From contig CASFAV010000015.1 of assembly GCA_949292905.1 (NCBI GenBank), forward strand, positions 1 through 37,276: DNA of 37,276 nt. The letters are read 5' to 3'. The DNA is from an uncultured Eubacteriales bacterium. GTDB lineage: Bacteria; Bacillota; Clostridia; Christensenellales; DTU072. Below, in pieces: positions 23,353 to 29,869 of the stretch (positions within the stretch are counted from its first letter, which is position 1; every line of letters begins with the position of its first letter). Below the pieces are notes generated by a model that was not told where the DNA came from, did no database searches, and worked only from the letters and a program-made list of their open reading frames with translations. The position numbers and the translations under genes were made by a program.

Positions 23353-23450
23353 CAAAAAACAAAGGACACCAAACAAGGTGTCCTTTGTTTTTGGTGGATA
23401 GCGGGTAACGTCTCGCCGCGCTTCAGCGCGTGCGGTGCGTTAGTTTGCAA
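23353..23450 (+). repeat. Structured repeat unit E2, truncated
   Basis: A second copy, offset 215 bases, of the tRNA-Ala terminator hairpin, inverted tRNA tail (TTGGTGGATAGCGGG, 23391-23405), P1 and TGCGTTAGTTTGC. It then breaks off into unrelated sequence. P1 keeps its pairing while loop and flanking bases change (TTTA to TTCA). From 23451 to 23570 I see nothing recognisable. Confidence 0.6.
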
Positions 23451-23570
23451 TCGGAAAGAGAAAAATGTAAGAAGGAAGTAAACGCCGATGCACGCGCTGG
23501 AAGGGAAATTTATTCGGTGAGGGGATTTTTTTATAAGAGTCCTTGCGCGCGCGTGGAGGAAGGGTATATA

Positions 23571-23776
23571 ATGCTTTTGATGAAAAACAGTAATGGCTTC
23601 GGAAGGTATTTGGGGATTCAAAGTACGAAAACCGTCATATTCGCCTTGTCGGGAAATGCGGGCGGGACAAGACTTAGCTCGTTGCGGGGCATGTCGTGGC
23701 GCTTGCGAAAGAGTTCCCGGACAAACGAGTGCTTGTTTATGAAACTAACCGGAGTACGAAGCGGAGAGGTGATAGC
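23571..23776 (+). pseudogene. Decayed P-loop ATPase fragment
   Basis: From the ATG at 23580 the frame reads STKTVIFALSGNAG, which is the strand and start of a Walker A loop. A one-base shift after it gives DKT, an in-frame TAG, then LVAGHVVALAKEFPDKRVLVYETNR, exactly what follows Walker A in ParA/MinD- or AAA-like ATPases (an amphipathic helix, then the KRVLV strand). So a P-loop NTPase gene appears to have been inactivated by a frameshift and a stop. The second frame runs on into the gene at 23777. The reconstruction depends on short motifs and could be fortuitous. Confidence 0.4.
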
Positions 23777-24202
23777 ATGCTTACGAGAATGCCCGACGAT
23801 AAACTGAAAGAGGAGTGGCGTGCATTGTACGCCGAATACCGCAAAGCGCTCAAACCGGACAGAAAGACGGGCGCGGAGCTCGAGGAGTATTTTTTGAGCA
23901 AATACGAAGCGGACGAATACGCCGACGAAGAATTCATAGAAGCCTGCCGGGATAATATCACCCTCAATCCCCATTCCCGCAAGAAGCTCCCCGAAGGGAA
24001 AACTCCCGAGATACGCGCCTACATAACGGGCGACGTCAAGGTGGGGATAGATCTCGTGAGCGGCGATATTCACGTCGAGTGCGACGACATAATGAAAGTA
24101 GTCTACCTCTACGACGACCTTTTCGCATATAGAGGGCTCGACGAGGACGACCTCGAAAATCCCTTCCTCGTCGCGGAATACGTTAAGCTCACCGGACGGT
24201 GA
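23777..24202 (+). CDS. Small acidic protein of unknown function
   Basis: I do not recognise it. The 141-residue product is charged and soluble: a helical N-terminal half (DDKLKEEWRALYAEYRKALKP, AELEEYFLSKYEADEYADEEF) and a strand-rich second half (EIRAYITGDVKVGIDLVSGDIHVECDDIMKVVYLYDD) ending DLENPFLVAEYVKL. The start at 23777 has GAGAGGTG ahead of it. The frame is open back to the stop in the P-loop remnant, so it may be the surviving C-terminal part of a longer ATPase gene re-started from an internal ATG. It is followed by a terminator. Confidence 0.55.
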   Translation: MLTRMPDDKLKEEWRALYAEYRKALKPDRKTGAELEEYFLSKYEADEYADEEFIEACRDNITLNPHSRKKLPEGKTPEIRAYITGDVKVGIDLVSGDIHVECDDIMKVVYLYDDLFAYRGLDEDDLENPFLVAEYVKLTGR

Positions 24203-24222
24203 AGCCCGATCCGACAAAGCCG

Positions 24223-24252
24223 AAAAAAGCGGGATATGTTCCCGCTTTTTTT
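24223..24252. terminator. Bidirectional terminator, first copy
   Basis: AAAAAAGCGGGA and TCCCGCTTTTTT pair around a short TATGT loop, flanked by A and T runs. It serves the acidic-protein gene and the convergent XRE gene. The core recurs at 24721-24748. Confidence 0.9.
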
Positions 24253-24258
24253 GATCCG

Positions 24259-24507
24259 TTATTCCTTTTTTTCCGTATTCGAGTAGATCTTATTTCCGAA
24301 TTCGTCCTCGAGCCCGAGGAGGTAGTCCGCGGATACGTTGAAAAACCTTGCCGCAGAAACGATATATTCGGCTTTAGGGGCGTTTACTCCGTTTTCCCAT
24401 AGCGAAACCATACCGTTGGATACGCCGAGAGCTTTCGCAAGCTCCGGTTGCGTGATCCCGCGTTCCGTACGCAATTCTTTGATCTTATTTCCGAAACAAC
24501 TGCCCAT
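24259..24507 (-). CDS. XRE-family regulator, module copy 1
   Basis: An 82-residue Cro/C1-type DNA-binding protein: helix-turn-helix in residues about 6-62 (ITQPELAKALGVSNGMVSLWENG) and the tail SADYLLGLEDEFGNKIYSN, which is shared almost word for word with the regulator at 24766. On its strand a TATAAT box ends only six bases before the ATG and there is no ribosome site, so the mRNA is likely to be leaderless. It is divergent from a strong promoter whose spacer holds TCTTAAAAAACTAAGA, a likely binding site. It probably represses both itself and the divergent short transcript. Confidence 0.88.
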   Translation of the reverse strand: MGSCFGNKIKELRTERGITQPELAKALGVSNGMVSLWENGVNAPKAEYIVSAARFFNVSADYLLGLEDEFGNKIYSNTEKKE

Positions 24508-24519
24508 AACCGAATTATA

Positions 24520-24531
24520 TTAGAATTCTAA
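24520..24531. promoter_or_regulatory. Palindromic operator of XRE copy 1
   Basis: TTAGAATTCTAA is a perfect 12-base palindrome just upstream of the regulator's own -10 box. Related half-sites (CTAAGAA) recur at 24528-24534 and 24557-24563, the second inside the divergent promoter. Confidence 0.6.
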
Positions 24532-24540
24532 GAAATAATA

Positions 24541-24569
24541 TTGACATCTTAAAAAACTAAGAATATAAT
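24541..24569 (+). promoter_or_regulatory. Promoter of short transcript 1
   Basis: A consensus TTGACA (24541-24546) and TATAAT (24564-24569) with a 17-base spacer. The spacer contains TCTTAAAAAACTAAGA, an imperfect palindrome at 24547-24562. Confidence 0.85.
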
Positions 24570-24575
24570 TAAGTC

Positions 24576-24748
24576 GAAGCAATGCTTCGCGTTCCGTACC
24601 TTCGTCGCGGCGTTACTTTTCCCCCAACCTTTACGGACGCGGCGGGGTGCGGAGCGGATCTGAGACGGAAAGGGGAGAAACCCGTAGGCGTACGCGTTTA
24701 CCTTATCGTCGATATAAAATAAAAAAGCGGGATATGTTCCCGCTTTTA
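24576..24748 (+). ncRNA. Putative structured short transcript 1
   Basis: From the promoter above, a transcript would start near 24576 and end at the terminator at 24721-24748. It opens with a hairpin (CGAAGC, AAT, GCTTCG). An 11-base pairing then joins 24590-24600 (CGTTCCGTACC) to 24646-24656 (GGTGCGGAGCG), with two G-U pairs. Between them is CTTTTCCCCC, also found in the homologous transcript near 25076. A small reading frame of 46 codons exists (ATG at 24582) but has no ribosome site. No known family is recognised. Confidence 0.5.
24721..24748. terminator. Bidirectional terminator, second copy
   Basis: Matches the terminator at 24223 over its stem and loop (AAAAAAGCGGGA, TATGT, TCCCGCTTTT). 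It lies 18 bases after the stop of XRE copy 2 and also closes short transcript 1. Confidence 0.85.
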
Positions 24749-24765
24749 ATCGTTTATACTATCGT

Positions 24766-25005
24766 TCAGCTATTCGTATCGCAGAGGATCTTATTTCCGA
24801 ATTCGTCCTCGAGTCCGAGAAGGTAGTCTGCCGTCACGTCGAAATAGACGGCGAGCTTTTTCACCGACGAAGCGGAAGGCTCTATCGCTCCGTTCTCCCA
24901 GTCGCATATCGTCGATTGGGCGTAACCGAGCTCGAGCGCCAATTTCTTTTGGCTTAATCCGGGGCGTTGCTGTCTTAAACCGCGTATGATATTGCCTGTC
25001 TCCAT
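24766..25005 (-). CDS. XRE-family regulator, module copy 2
   Basis: A 79-residue Cro/C1-type protein (LSQKKLALELGYAQSTICDWENG is the helix-turn-helix) with the tail TADYLLGLEDEFGNKILCDTN, paralogous to the regulator at 24259. I chose the ATG at 25005 because homology begins there; an upstream in-frame start at 25047 would put the promoter inside the gene. A TAATAT box lies seven bases upstream with no ribosome site, again suggesting a leaderless mRNA. It faces a promoter with a perfect 18-base palindrome in its spacer. DNA-contact residues differ from copy 1, in line with different operators. Confidence 0.85.
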   Translation of the reverse strand: METGNIIRGLRQQRPGLSQKKLALELGYAQSTICDWENGAIEPSASSVKKLAVYFDVTADYLLGLEDEFGNKILCDTNS

Positions 25006-25006
25006 A

Positions 25007-25022
25007 TTGCTAATATTAGCAA
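25007..25022. promoter_or_regulatory. Palindrome at the start of XRE copy 2
   Basis: TTGCTAATATTAGCAA is a perfect 16-base palindrome that contains the regulator's presumed -10 box, directly before its ATG; a possible autoregulatory site. Confidence 0.5.
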
Positions 25023-25040
25023 AATCAATCGGAAAAACTA

Positions 25041-25069
25041 TTGGCAATCGGAATTCCGATTGATATAAT
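25041..25069 (+). promoter_or_regulatory. Promoter and operator of short transcript 2
   Basis: TTGGCA (25041-25046) and TATAAT (25064-25069) have a 17-base spacer. CAATCGGAATTCCGATTG (25045-25062) is a perfect 18-base palindrome filling it, and a further half-site CAATCGGA lies at 25026. Binding there would block RNA polymerase. Confidence 0.8.
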
Positions 25070-25075
25070 GAATGT

Positions 25076-25181
25076 ACCGCACGTTTCGTACTCTTTTCCC
25101 CCTTATTATCGGAGCCGCGTGGTGCGGTAACTTTTTGTATAGAGCGGGGCTGAGCGCGGCGGTAGAAGCCGCGCGCTTTTT
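25076..25181 (+). ncRNA. Putative structured short transcript 2
   Basis: Homologue of short transcript 1, starting about seven bases after its -10 box and ending in a terminator. TACCGCAC (25075-25082) pairs with GTGCGGTA (25122-25129), replacing the different but also paired stem of copy 1. CTTTTCCCCC (25093-25102) and GGTGCGG are conserved. An ATG at 25072 precedes the likely start of transcription, so it is not a plausible start codon. Confidence 0.5.
25154..25181 (+). terminator. Terminator of short transcript 2
   Basis: GCGCGGC and GCCGCGC form a 7-base-pair stem around GGTAGAA, followed by GCTTTTT. Confidence 0.8.
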
Positions 25182-25193
25182 GTAAATAAATAT

Positions 25194-25250
25194 TTTACTC
25201 ATTTTAGCGAAAAAAGTATATAGAATTTTACCTACGACGTTTTGTATAAT
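25194..25250 (+). promoter_or_regulatory. Candidate promoter of the deoxysugar operon
   Basis: Two possibilities: TTTACT (25194-25199) with TATATA (25217-25222) at 17 bases, or the better -10 box TATAAT (25245-25250), which lacks a good -35 and would need an activator. The AraC protein encoded at 35990 could fill that role. Confidence 0.45.
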
Positions 25251-25270
25251 TTATTTGTCGGAGGTGGAAA

Positions 25271-27229
25271 GTGTCTGAAGATGTACTTATTAACGATATG
25301 AGGTTACCCGCGTATCCGCTCGTCACCGTGGATCCTTTCTTCAGTATATGGTCGCGGAGCGATACGCTCAACGCTGCGGATACCACGCTTTGGACCGGGC
25401 ACCGCAAGCGGATAGTCGGTAAGGTGAGCGTGGACGGCAGGGAATATACCTTCCTCGGTAAAGGCAAAAATGCGCTTCCGCAACGAGCGCGTACCGTGGA
25501 CTTTACGGAAACGGTCTACGTTTTCGGAAACGCCGAGATCGAGCTCACCGCGCGCTTCTGGGGAGCGCACGTTCTCGATAAGCCCGAACTTCTTTTCGCG
25601 CCCGTTTCCTATATCGACGTGGAAGTCGGAAGCGCCGACGGCGGCGCGCACGCCGTAGAGGTGACGATAGAGGTGTTTGACGAGATAGCGAAGAAAAACG
25701 CGCTCGCGCCCTGCGTTTTCCGTAAAGGACAAACGGGCGGCACCGAATTTGTATCGGTCAAGAAAAAAGGGGCGCGCCCCATAGCTTATTCGGGCGATCA
25801 CGTCGTAGCCGACTGGGGCGAGTATTTCCTTACAGGCGACGTTTGCGGTTACCGTAAGCGCATTTGCGGTAGCCTTATCTATGCCAAATCGGCAGGGCGC
25901 GCCGAGGGCGCGGAAACCTTCGGCGCACATTTTGTTTTAGCCGCGGACGACGGTTATTCGATAGAGTATTTCGGCAAAAAGCTGAAGGGCGCCTGGACTA
26001 AATATTATAAGGACACAGATGAAGCGCTTGCGCGTTTCGTCAAAGGGCGCGAGGAAATATACGCTTTTACGAGCGCTTTCGCGGGAAGGCTCAACGAGGA
26101 CGTTTCGGGTATGCCGCCCGCTTACGCGAAGATACTTCGCGCGGCATTGAGACAGGTGCTCGCGGCACATAAGGCGGTGTACGACGGAGAGGGCGGACTG
26201 CTCTATTTAAGCAAGGAGTGTCACAGCAACGGCTGTATGAATACGGTGGACGTATCCTATCCTTCGACTCCGCTTTTCCTTATGTACGCTCCCGAACTCG
26301 TGCTCGGTATGCTGAGGGGGATATTCGCGTTCGCTTCCTCGCCCGTATGGCTTTACGGTTTCGCACCGCACGACATAGGCAGATACCCCATAGGCAACGG
26401 ACAGGTGTACGGCTTCAGGAAGCGTAACGCTTTCAACCGCGATAATTCTCTTAAAATATTCGCCCTCGAAGGCGACGTGTACGATTATTCGAGTCAGATG
26501 CCGATAGAGGAATGCGGCAATATGCTCATTATGAGTTACGCGTATATCCGTTTCGGCGGCAAAGCCGAAAACATAGCGCCTTATATGGCTACCCTTGCAA
26601 AATGGGCGGATTACCTTGTCGAAAAGGGAGTGATACTCGAAAATCAGCTTTGCACCGACGACTTTGCGGGACACAGCGAGAAAAACGTCAATCTCGCAAT
26701 TAAGAGCGTCATCGGGATAGCGTGTTTTGATAAGCTCAAGGAAGCTTGTTCGTTTACGGCGGAATGCGATTATGCGGCGATCGCCCGCGACTATGCGGCG
26801 AAGCTTACGGCGCTCGCGCTCAAAGAGGACGGCTCGCTCGCCTTCTCGCTCGATAAGAAGGATACCTGGAGCCTTAAATACAATCTCGTCTGGGACGGGA
26901 TATTCGGCTTCGGGCTTTTCGACGAAAAGATCCGCGCCGCGGAAAGCGCGGTCTACGTCGCCAAACTCAATAAATACGGCTTGCCGCTCGACTACCGCGC
27001 CGCTTTCTGTAAGACGGACTGGGCGATGTACGCTTCGGTATTCGGCGGCGAAAAGACGGTAGGGCTTTTCGCGGAAGCGCTTTGCGCCTATCTCGAGGAC
27101 ACTCCCGACCGCAATCCTTTCAGCGATTATATAGATTCCGTGAAGTGCAGGGACAAGGGCATGAATCACAGAAGCGTGCAGGGCGGCTTATGGCTTCCCG
27201 CGCTCGCCCAAAAGGTCGGCGCGCTGTAA
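25271..27229 (+). CDS. DUF4965/glutaminase-A-like protein, probable glycosidase
   Basis: The 652-residue protein matches the fungal glutaminase A-like arrangement (DUF5127, DUF4965, DUF1793): an N-terminal beta-sandwich starting LPAYPLVTVDPFFSIWS and a C-terminal alpha-helical barrel with DVSYPSTPLFLMYAPEL, HDIGRYPIGNGQ, MPIEECGNMLIM and YNLVWDGIFGF. These proteins are routinely labelled glutaminases, but the helical barrel is the fold of many glycoside hydrolases, and here it opens an operon with GH116 and sugar genes. There is no signal peptide, so it acts in the cytoplasm. The GTG start at 25271 has GGAGGTGG upstream. The next gene starts 12 bases later. Confidence 0.85.
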   Translation: MSEDVLINDMRLPAYPLVTVDPFFSIWSRSDTLNAADTTLWTGHRKRIVGKVSVDGREYTFLGKGKNALPQRARTVDFTETVYVFGNAEIELTARFWGAHVLDKPELLFAPVSYIDVEVGSADGGAHAVEVTIEVFDEIAKKNALAPCVFRKGQTGGTEFVSVKKKGARPIAYSGDHVVADWGEYFLTGDVCGYRKRICGSLIYAKSAGRAEGAETFGAHFVLAADDGYSIEYFGKKLKGAWTKYYKDTDEALARFVKGREEIYAFTSAFAGRLNEDVSGMPPAYAKILRAALRQVLAAHKAVYDGEGGLLYLSKECHSNGCMNTVDVSYPSTPLFLMYAPELVLGMLRGIFAFASSPVWLYGFAPHDIGRYPIGNGQVYGFRKRNAFNRDNSLKIFALEGDVYDYSSQMPIEECGNMLIMSYAYIRFGGKAENIAPYMATLAKWADYLVEKGVILENQLCTDDFAGHSEKNVNLAIKSVIGIACFDKLKEACSFTAECDYAAIARDYAAKLTALALKEDGSLAFSLDKKDTWSLKYNLVWDGIFGFGLFDEKIRAAESAVYVAKLNKYGLPLDYRAAFCKTDWAMYASVFGGEKTVGLFAEALCAYLEDTPDRNPFSDYIDSVKCRDKGMNHRSVQGGLWLPALAQKVGAL

Positions 27230-27241
27230 AGAGGTGAAATT

Positions 27242-29833
27242 GTGGCGGGTAAAACTTACGAAGGCAGATATCAGAGAGAGATTTCCTTTCCTCTCGGCGG
27301 GATAGGCGCGGGCAGTATCGGGCTTGCGGGAAACGGCAGGCTTATCGACTGGGAAATATTCAACCGCCCCAACCGACAGTCCGTCAACGGTTATACCGAT
27401 TTCGCCGTCAAAGCGGAATACGAAGGTAAGGTGCTCGACGCGCGCCTCGTGCAGGGCGATACCGTAGCCGATTTCGGCGGCGGTATGCACACGGGATACC
27501 ACAGCTGGGGATTCGGTCACGGACCGAGCCGCGCCACCCTTGCGGGACTCAAGCATTTCGGGGAGTGTAAATTCAAAGGCTTCTATCCGGTGGCGGAGAC
27601 AGAGCTCCGCGACGGGAATTTCCCCGCAAAACTCGTTATGCGCGCATTCAATCCTTTTATACCCACGAACGCGGACGATTCGAGCATACCCGCGGCTTTT
27701 TTCGAATTCGAGATAGAGAATACCTCCGATAAAGCATTGGATTATACCGTCGCGCTGTCGGTATACAATCCTCTGCACAAAAAAACCGTCAACGCTTATT
27801 TCGAGAAAGAGGGGATCAAGGGTATTTCGATGACCACGGCGCGCCGTATGTCGAAGGAAAAACCGGGTTACGGCAATGCCTGTATCGCCACCGATTGTAA
27901 CGACGTTTCCTATCAGGAATACTGGTTCAGGAGCGGTTGGTTCGACGACGTGACGACCTTTTGGAGAGAATTCTCGGCTCCCGGCAAGCTCGTCAACAGA
28001 CATTACGGTAAATGCGGCACGAGCGATCTCGGCAACGGCGATATGTGTACGCTCGCCGCGCGTTTCGGCGTTCCCGCGGGCGCAAAGGGGACGGTGAGAT
28101 TCGTCATAAGCTGGTATTTCCCCGTATTCGAGAAATACTGGGCGCCGGGAATAGTTAAATTCCTGAGCCGCAATTTCGGTTTCCTGCTCGGTAAACGCAA
28201 AACCTACTGGAAAAATTATTACGCGAAGCTCTTTTCCTCATCCGAGGACGTGGCGGGCTACTGCCTCGGCAACTGGGATAGATTGAGAGGGGATACCCTT
28301 CTTTTCCGCGACGCGCTCCGTTCCTCCTCCCTTCCCGCTGAAGTCCTCGACGCCATCCAGGGCAATATCGCCGTTTTGAAGTCATCCACCTGTATGCGCC
28401 TTACGAACGGCGAGTTCTACGCTTTCGAGGGAAGCAACAAGACGAGCGGAAGCTGCGAGGGTACCTGCGACCACGTCTGGGGATACGCTTACGCGCTCCC
28501 GTTCCTTTTCCCCGCGCTCGAAAGAAGCATACGCGAAATAACCTATACCTACGACGCGGACAAGAACGGTTCCGTCACCTTCAGGAGCGCGCTTCCTTTA
28601 GGGAAAAAGCCGCGCAGGTTCCACCCGTGCGTGGACGGTCAGTTCGGCAATATCGTTAAATTCGTAAGGGACTACAAGATCTCCGGCGACGAAGGTTTCC
28701 TCGATAAATATTACGATACCGTCAAAAGGACGCTCGAATTTGCCTGGTCTCCCGCCAACAAGTACCGCTGGGACGGCTCGAAAAGCGGCGTGATACGCGG
28801 CAGACAGCATCACACGCTCGACGTGGAGCTTTTCGGCGCGAACTCATGGCTTACCGGATATTACATCGCGGCGCTCGCGGCGTTTGCCGACGTGGCGGAG
28901 AGGCGCGGCGACGCCGAAGCCGCCGCCGAGTACCGCGCGATAGCCCGTCGCGGCAGGAAGTACGTCGAAAGCGAGCTTTTCGACGGCAGGCATTACGTTC
29001 AGGAGATAGACGTCGGGGATAAGTCCGTGACCGACGCGTTCGGTTGCTCGAAGTATTACTTCAACGACGAAACGGGAGAGATAAAATATCAGATAGGCAA
29101 GGGCTGCGAAATAGATCAGGTAGTCGCGGAGTGGCACGCGCGGCTCACAGGTATCGACAGGGTATTCGACGAGGAACATTGCAAACGGGCGCTCCGCAGT
29201 ATTTACGAACTAAATTTCAAGAGTATGCGCGACGTGTCCAATCCTTGCAGGATATTCGCCCTCGACGACGAGAAGGGAGTGACTATCGCGGCTTGGGAGA
29301 ACGCCGCGGATAAGCCGAAAATACCCATTCCTTACGCCGAAGAAACGATGACCGGCTTCGAGTACGCCGTGGCGTGCAATATGCTTATGCACGGCATGGA
29401 GAAAGAAGCCCTCGAAATAGTGCGCTCCGTGCGCGCCCGCTACGACGGCTATAAGCGCAACCCGTGGTCGGAGATAGAATGCGGCGCGAGTTACGCGCGC
29501 GCCATGGCGAGTTATTCCTTCCTCCTTGCCTACAGCGGCTTTACCTACGATCTCGCCGAAGGCTACATAGGCTTCGATCCCGTGCATTTCGAGGAAGGCT
29601 ATTCCACATTCTGGTCGGTGGGCAAAGCCTTCGGTAAATTTACTTTCTCAAACGGCTCGATAACTTTCGCGGTACTTTACGGCGAAATAGGATTGAAGCG
29701 TTTGGGGCTCCCCGGATCGGTGAAAAAGATAACCGAATGTAATATTCCTTATGTATTCCGTGACGGCGCGGCGGAGGTCGCGTTTAAGGGCAAAGCGGGC
29801 GACAGGCTTATATTCCGTATTGACTCAGAATAG
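27242..29833 (+). CDS. GH116-family glycoside hydrolase
   Basis: A retaining beta-glycosidase of family GH116, related to human GBA2 and bacterial beta-glucosidases and beta-xylosidases. The 863-residue protein has the N-terminal beta domain beginning with SFPLGGIGAGSIGLAGNG and the C-terminal helical barrel. By motif position, Glu396 in AFEGSNKTSG is the likely nucleophile and Asp527 in HHTLDVELFGANSW the likely acid/base. These two assignments are inferred, not aligned. No signal peptide is present, so it hydrolyses imported glycosides. GTG start with GAGGTG upstream, 12 bases after the preceding gene. Sugar specificity is unknown; the operon suggests a glycoside that contains a 6-deoxyhexose. 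Confidence 0.87.
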   Translation: MAGKTYEGRYQREISFPLGGIGAGSIGLAGNGRLIDWEIFNRPNRQSVNGYTDFAVKAEYEGKVLDARLVQGDTVADFGGGMHTGYHSWGFGHGPSRATLAGLKHFGECKFKGFYPVAETELRDGNFPAKLVMRAFNPFIPTNADDSSIPAAFFEFEIENTSDKALDYTVALSVYNPLHKKTVNAYFEKEGIKGISMTTARRMSKEKPGYGNACIATDCNDVSYQEYWFRSGWFDDVTTFWREFSAPGKLVNRHYGKCGTSDLGNGDMCTLAARFGVPAGAKGTVRFVISWYFPVFEKYWAPGIVKFLSRNFGFLLGKRKTYWKNYYAKLFSSSEDVAGYCLGNWDRLRGDTLLFRDALRSSSLPAEVLDAIQGNIAVLKSSTCMRLTNGEFYAFEGSNKTSGSCEGTCDHVWGYAYALPFLFPALERSIREITYTYDADKNGSVTFRSALPLGKKPRRFHPCVDGQFGNIVKFVRDYKISGDEGFLDKYYDTVKRTLEFAWSPANKYRWDGSKSGVIRGRQHHTLDVELFGANSWLTGYYIAALAAFADVAERRGDAEAAAEYRAIARRGRKYVESELFDGRHYVQEIDVGDKSVTDAFGCSKYYFNDETGEIKYQIGKGCEIDQVVAEWHARLTGIDRVFDEEHCKRALRSIYELNFKSMRDVSNPCRIFALDDEKGVTIAAWENAADKPKIPIPYAEETMTGFEYAVACNMLMHGMEKEALEIVRSVRARYDGYKRNPWSEIECGASYARAMASYSFLLAYSGFTYDLAEGYIGFDPVHFEEGYSTFWSVGKAFGKFTFSNGSITFAVLYGEIGLKRLGLPGSVKKITECNIPYVFRDGAAEVAFKGKAGDRLIFRIDSE

Positions 29834-29869
29834 TTATACGTTTATATTTATAGTATGAGGAGACGAGCT

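Noticed and set aside
23430..23807. A 125-codon gene on the plus strand
   Set aside because: Its first third is repeat E2 sequence and its last third is in the wrong frame of the P-loop remnant; only the short middle part has meaning.
24582..24720. A 46-codon reading frame in short transcript 1
   Set aside because: No ribosome site, it starts about six bases after the expected transcript start, and the homologous copy has the conserved block in a different codon phase.
25072..25185. A 37-codon reading frame in short transcript 2
   Set aside because: Its ATG lies before the predicted start of transcription and its end runs through the terminator.
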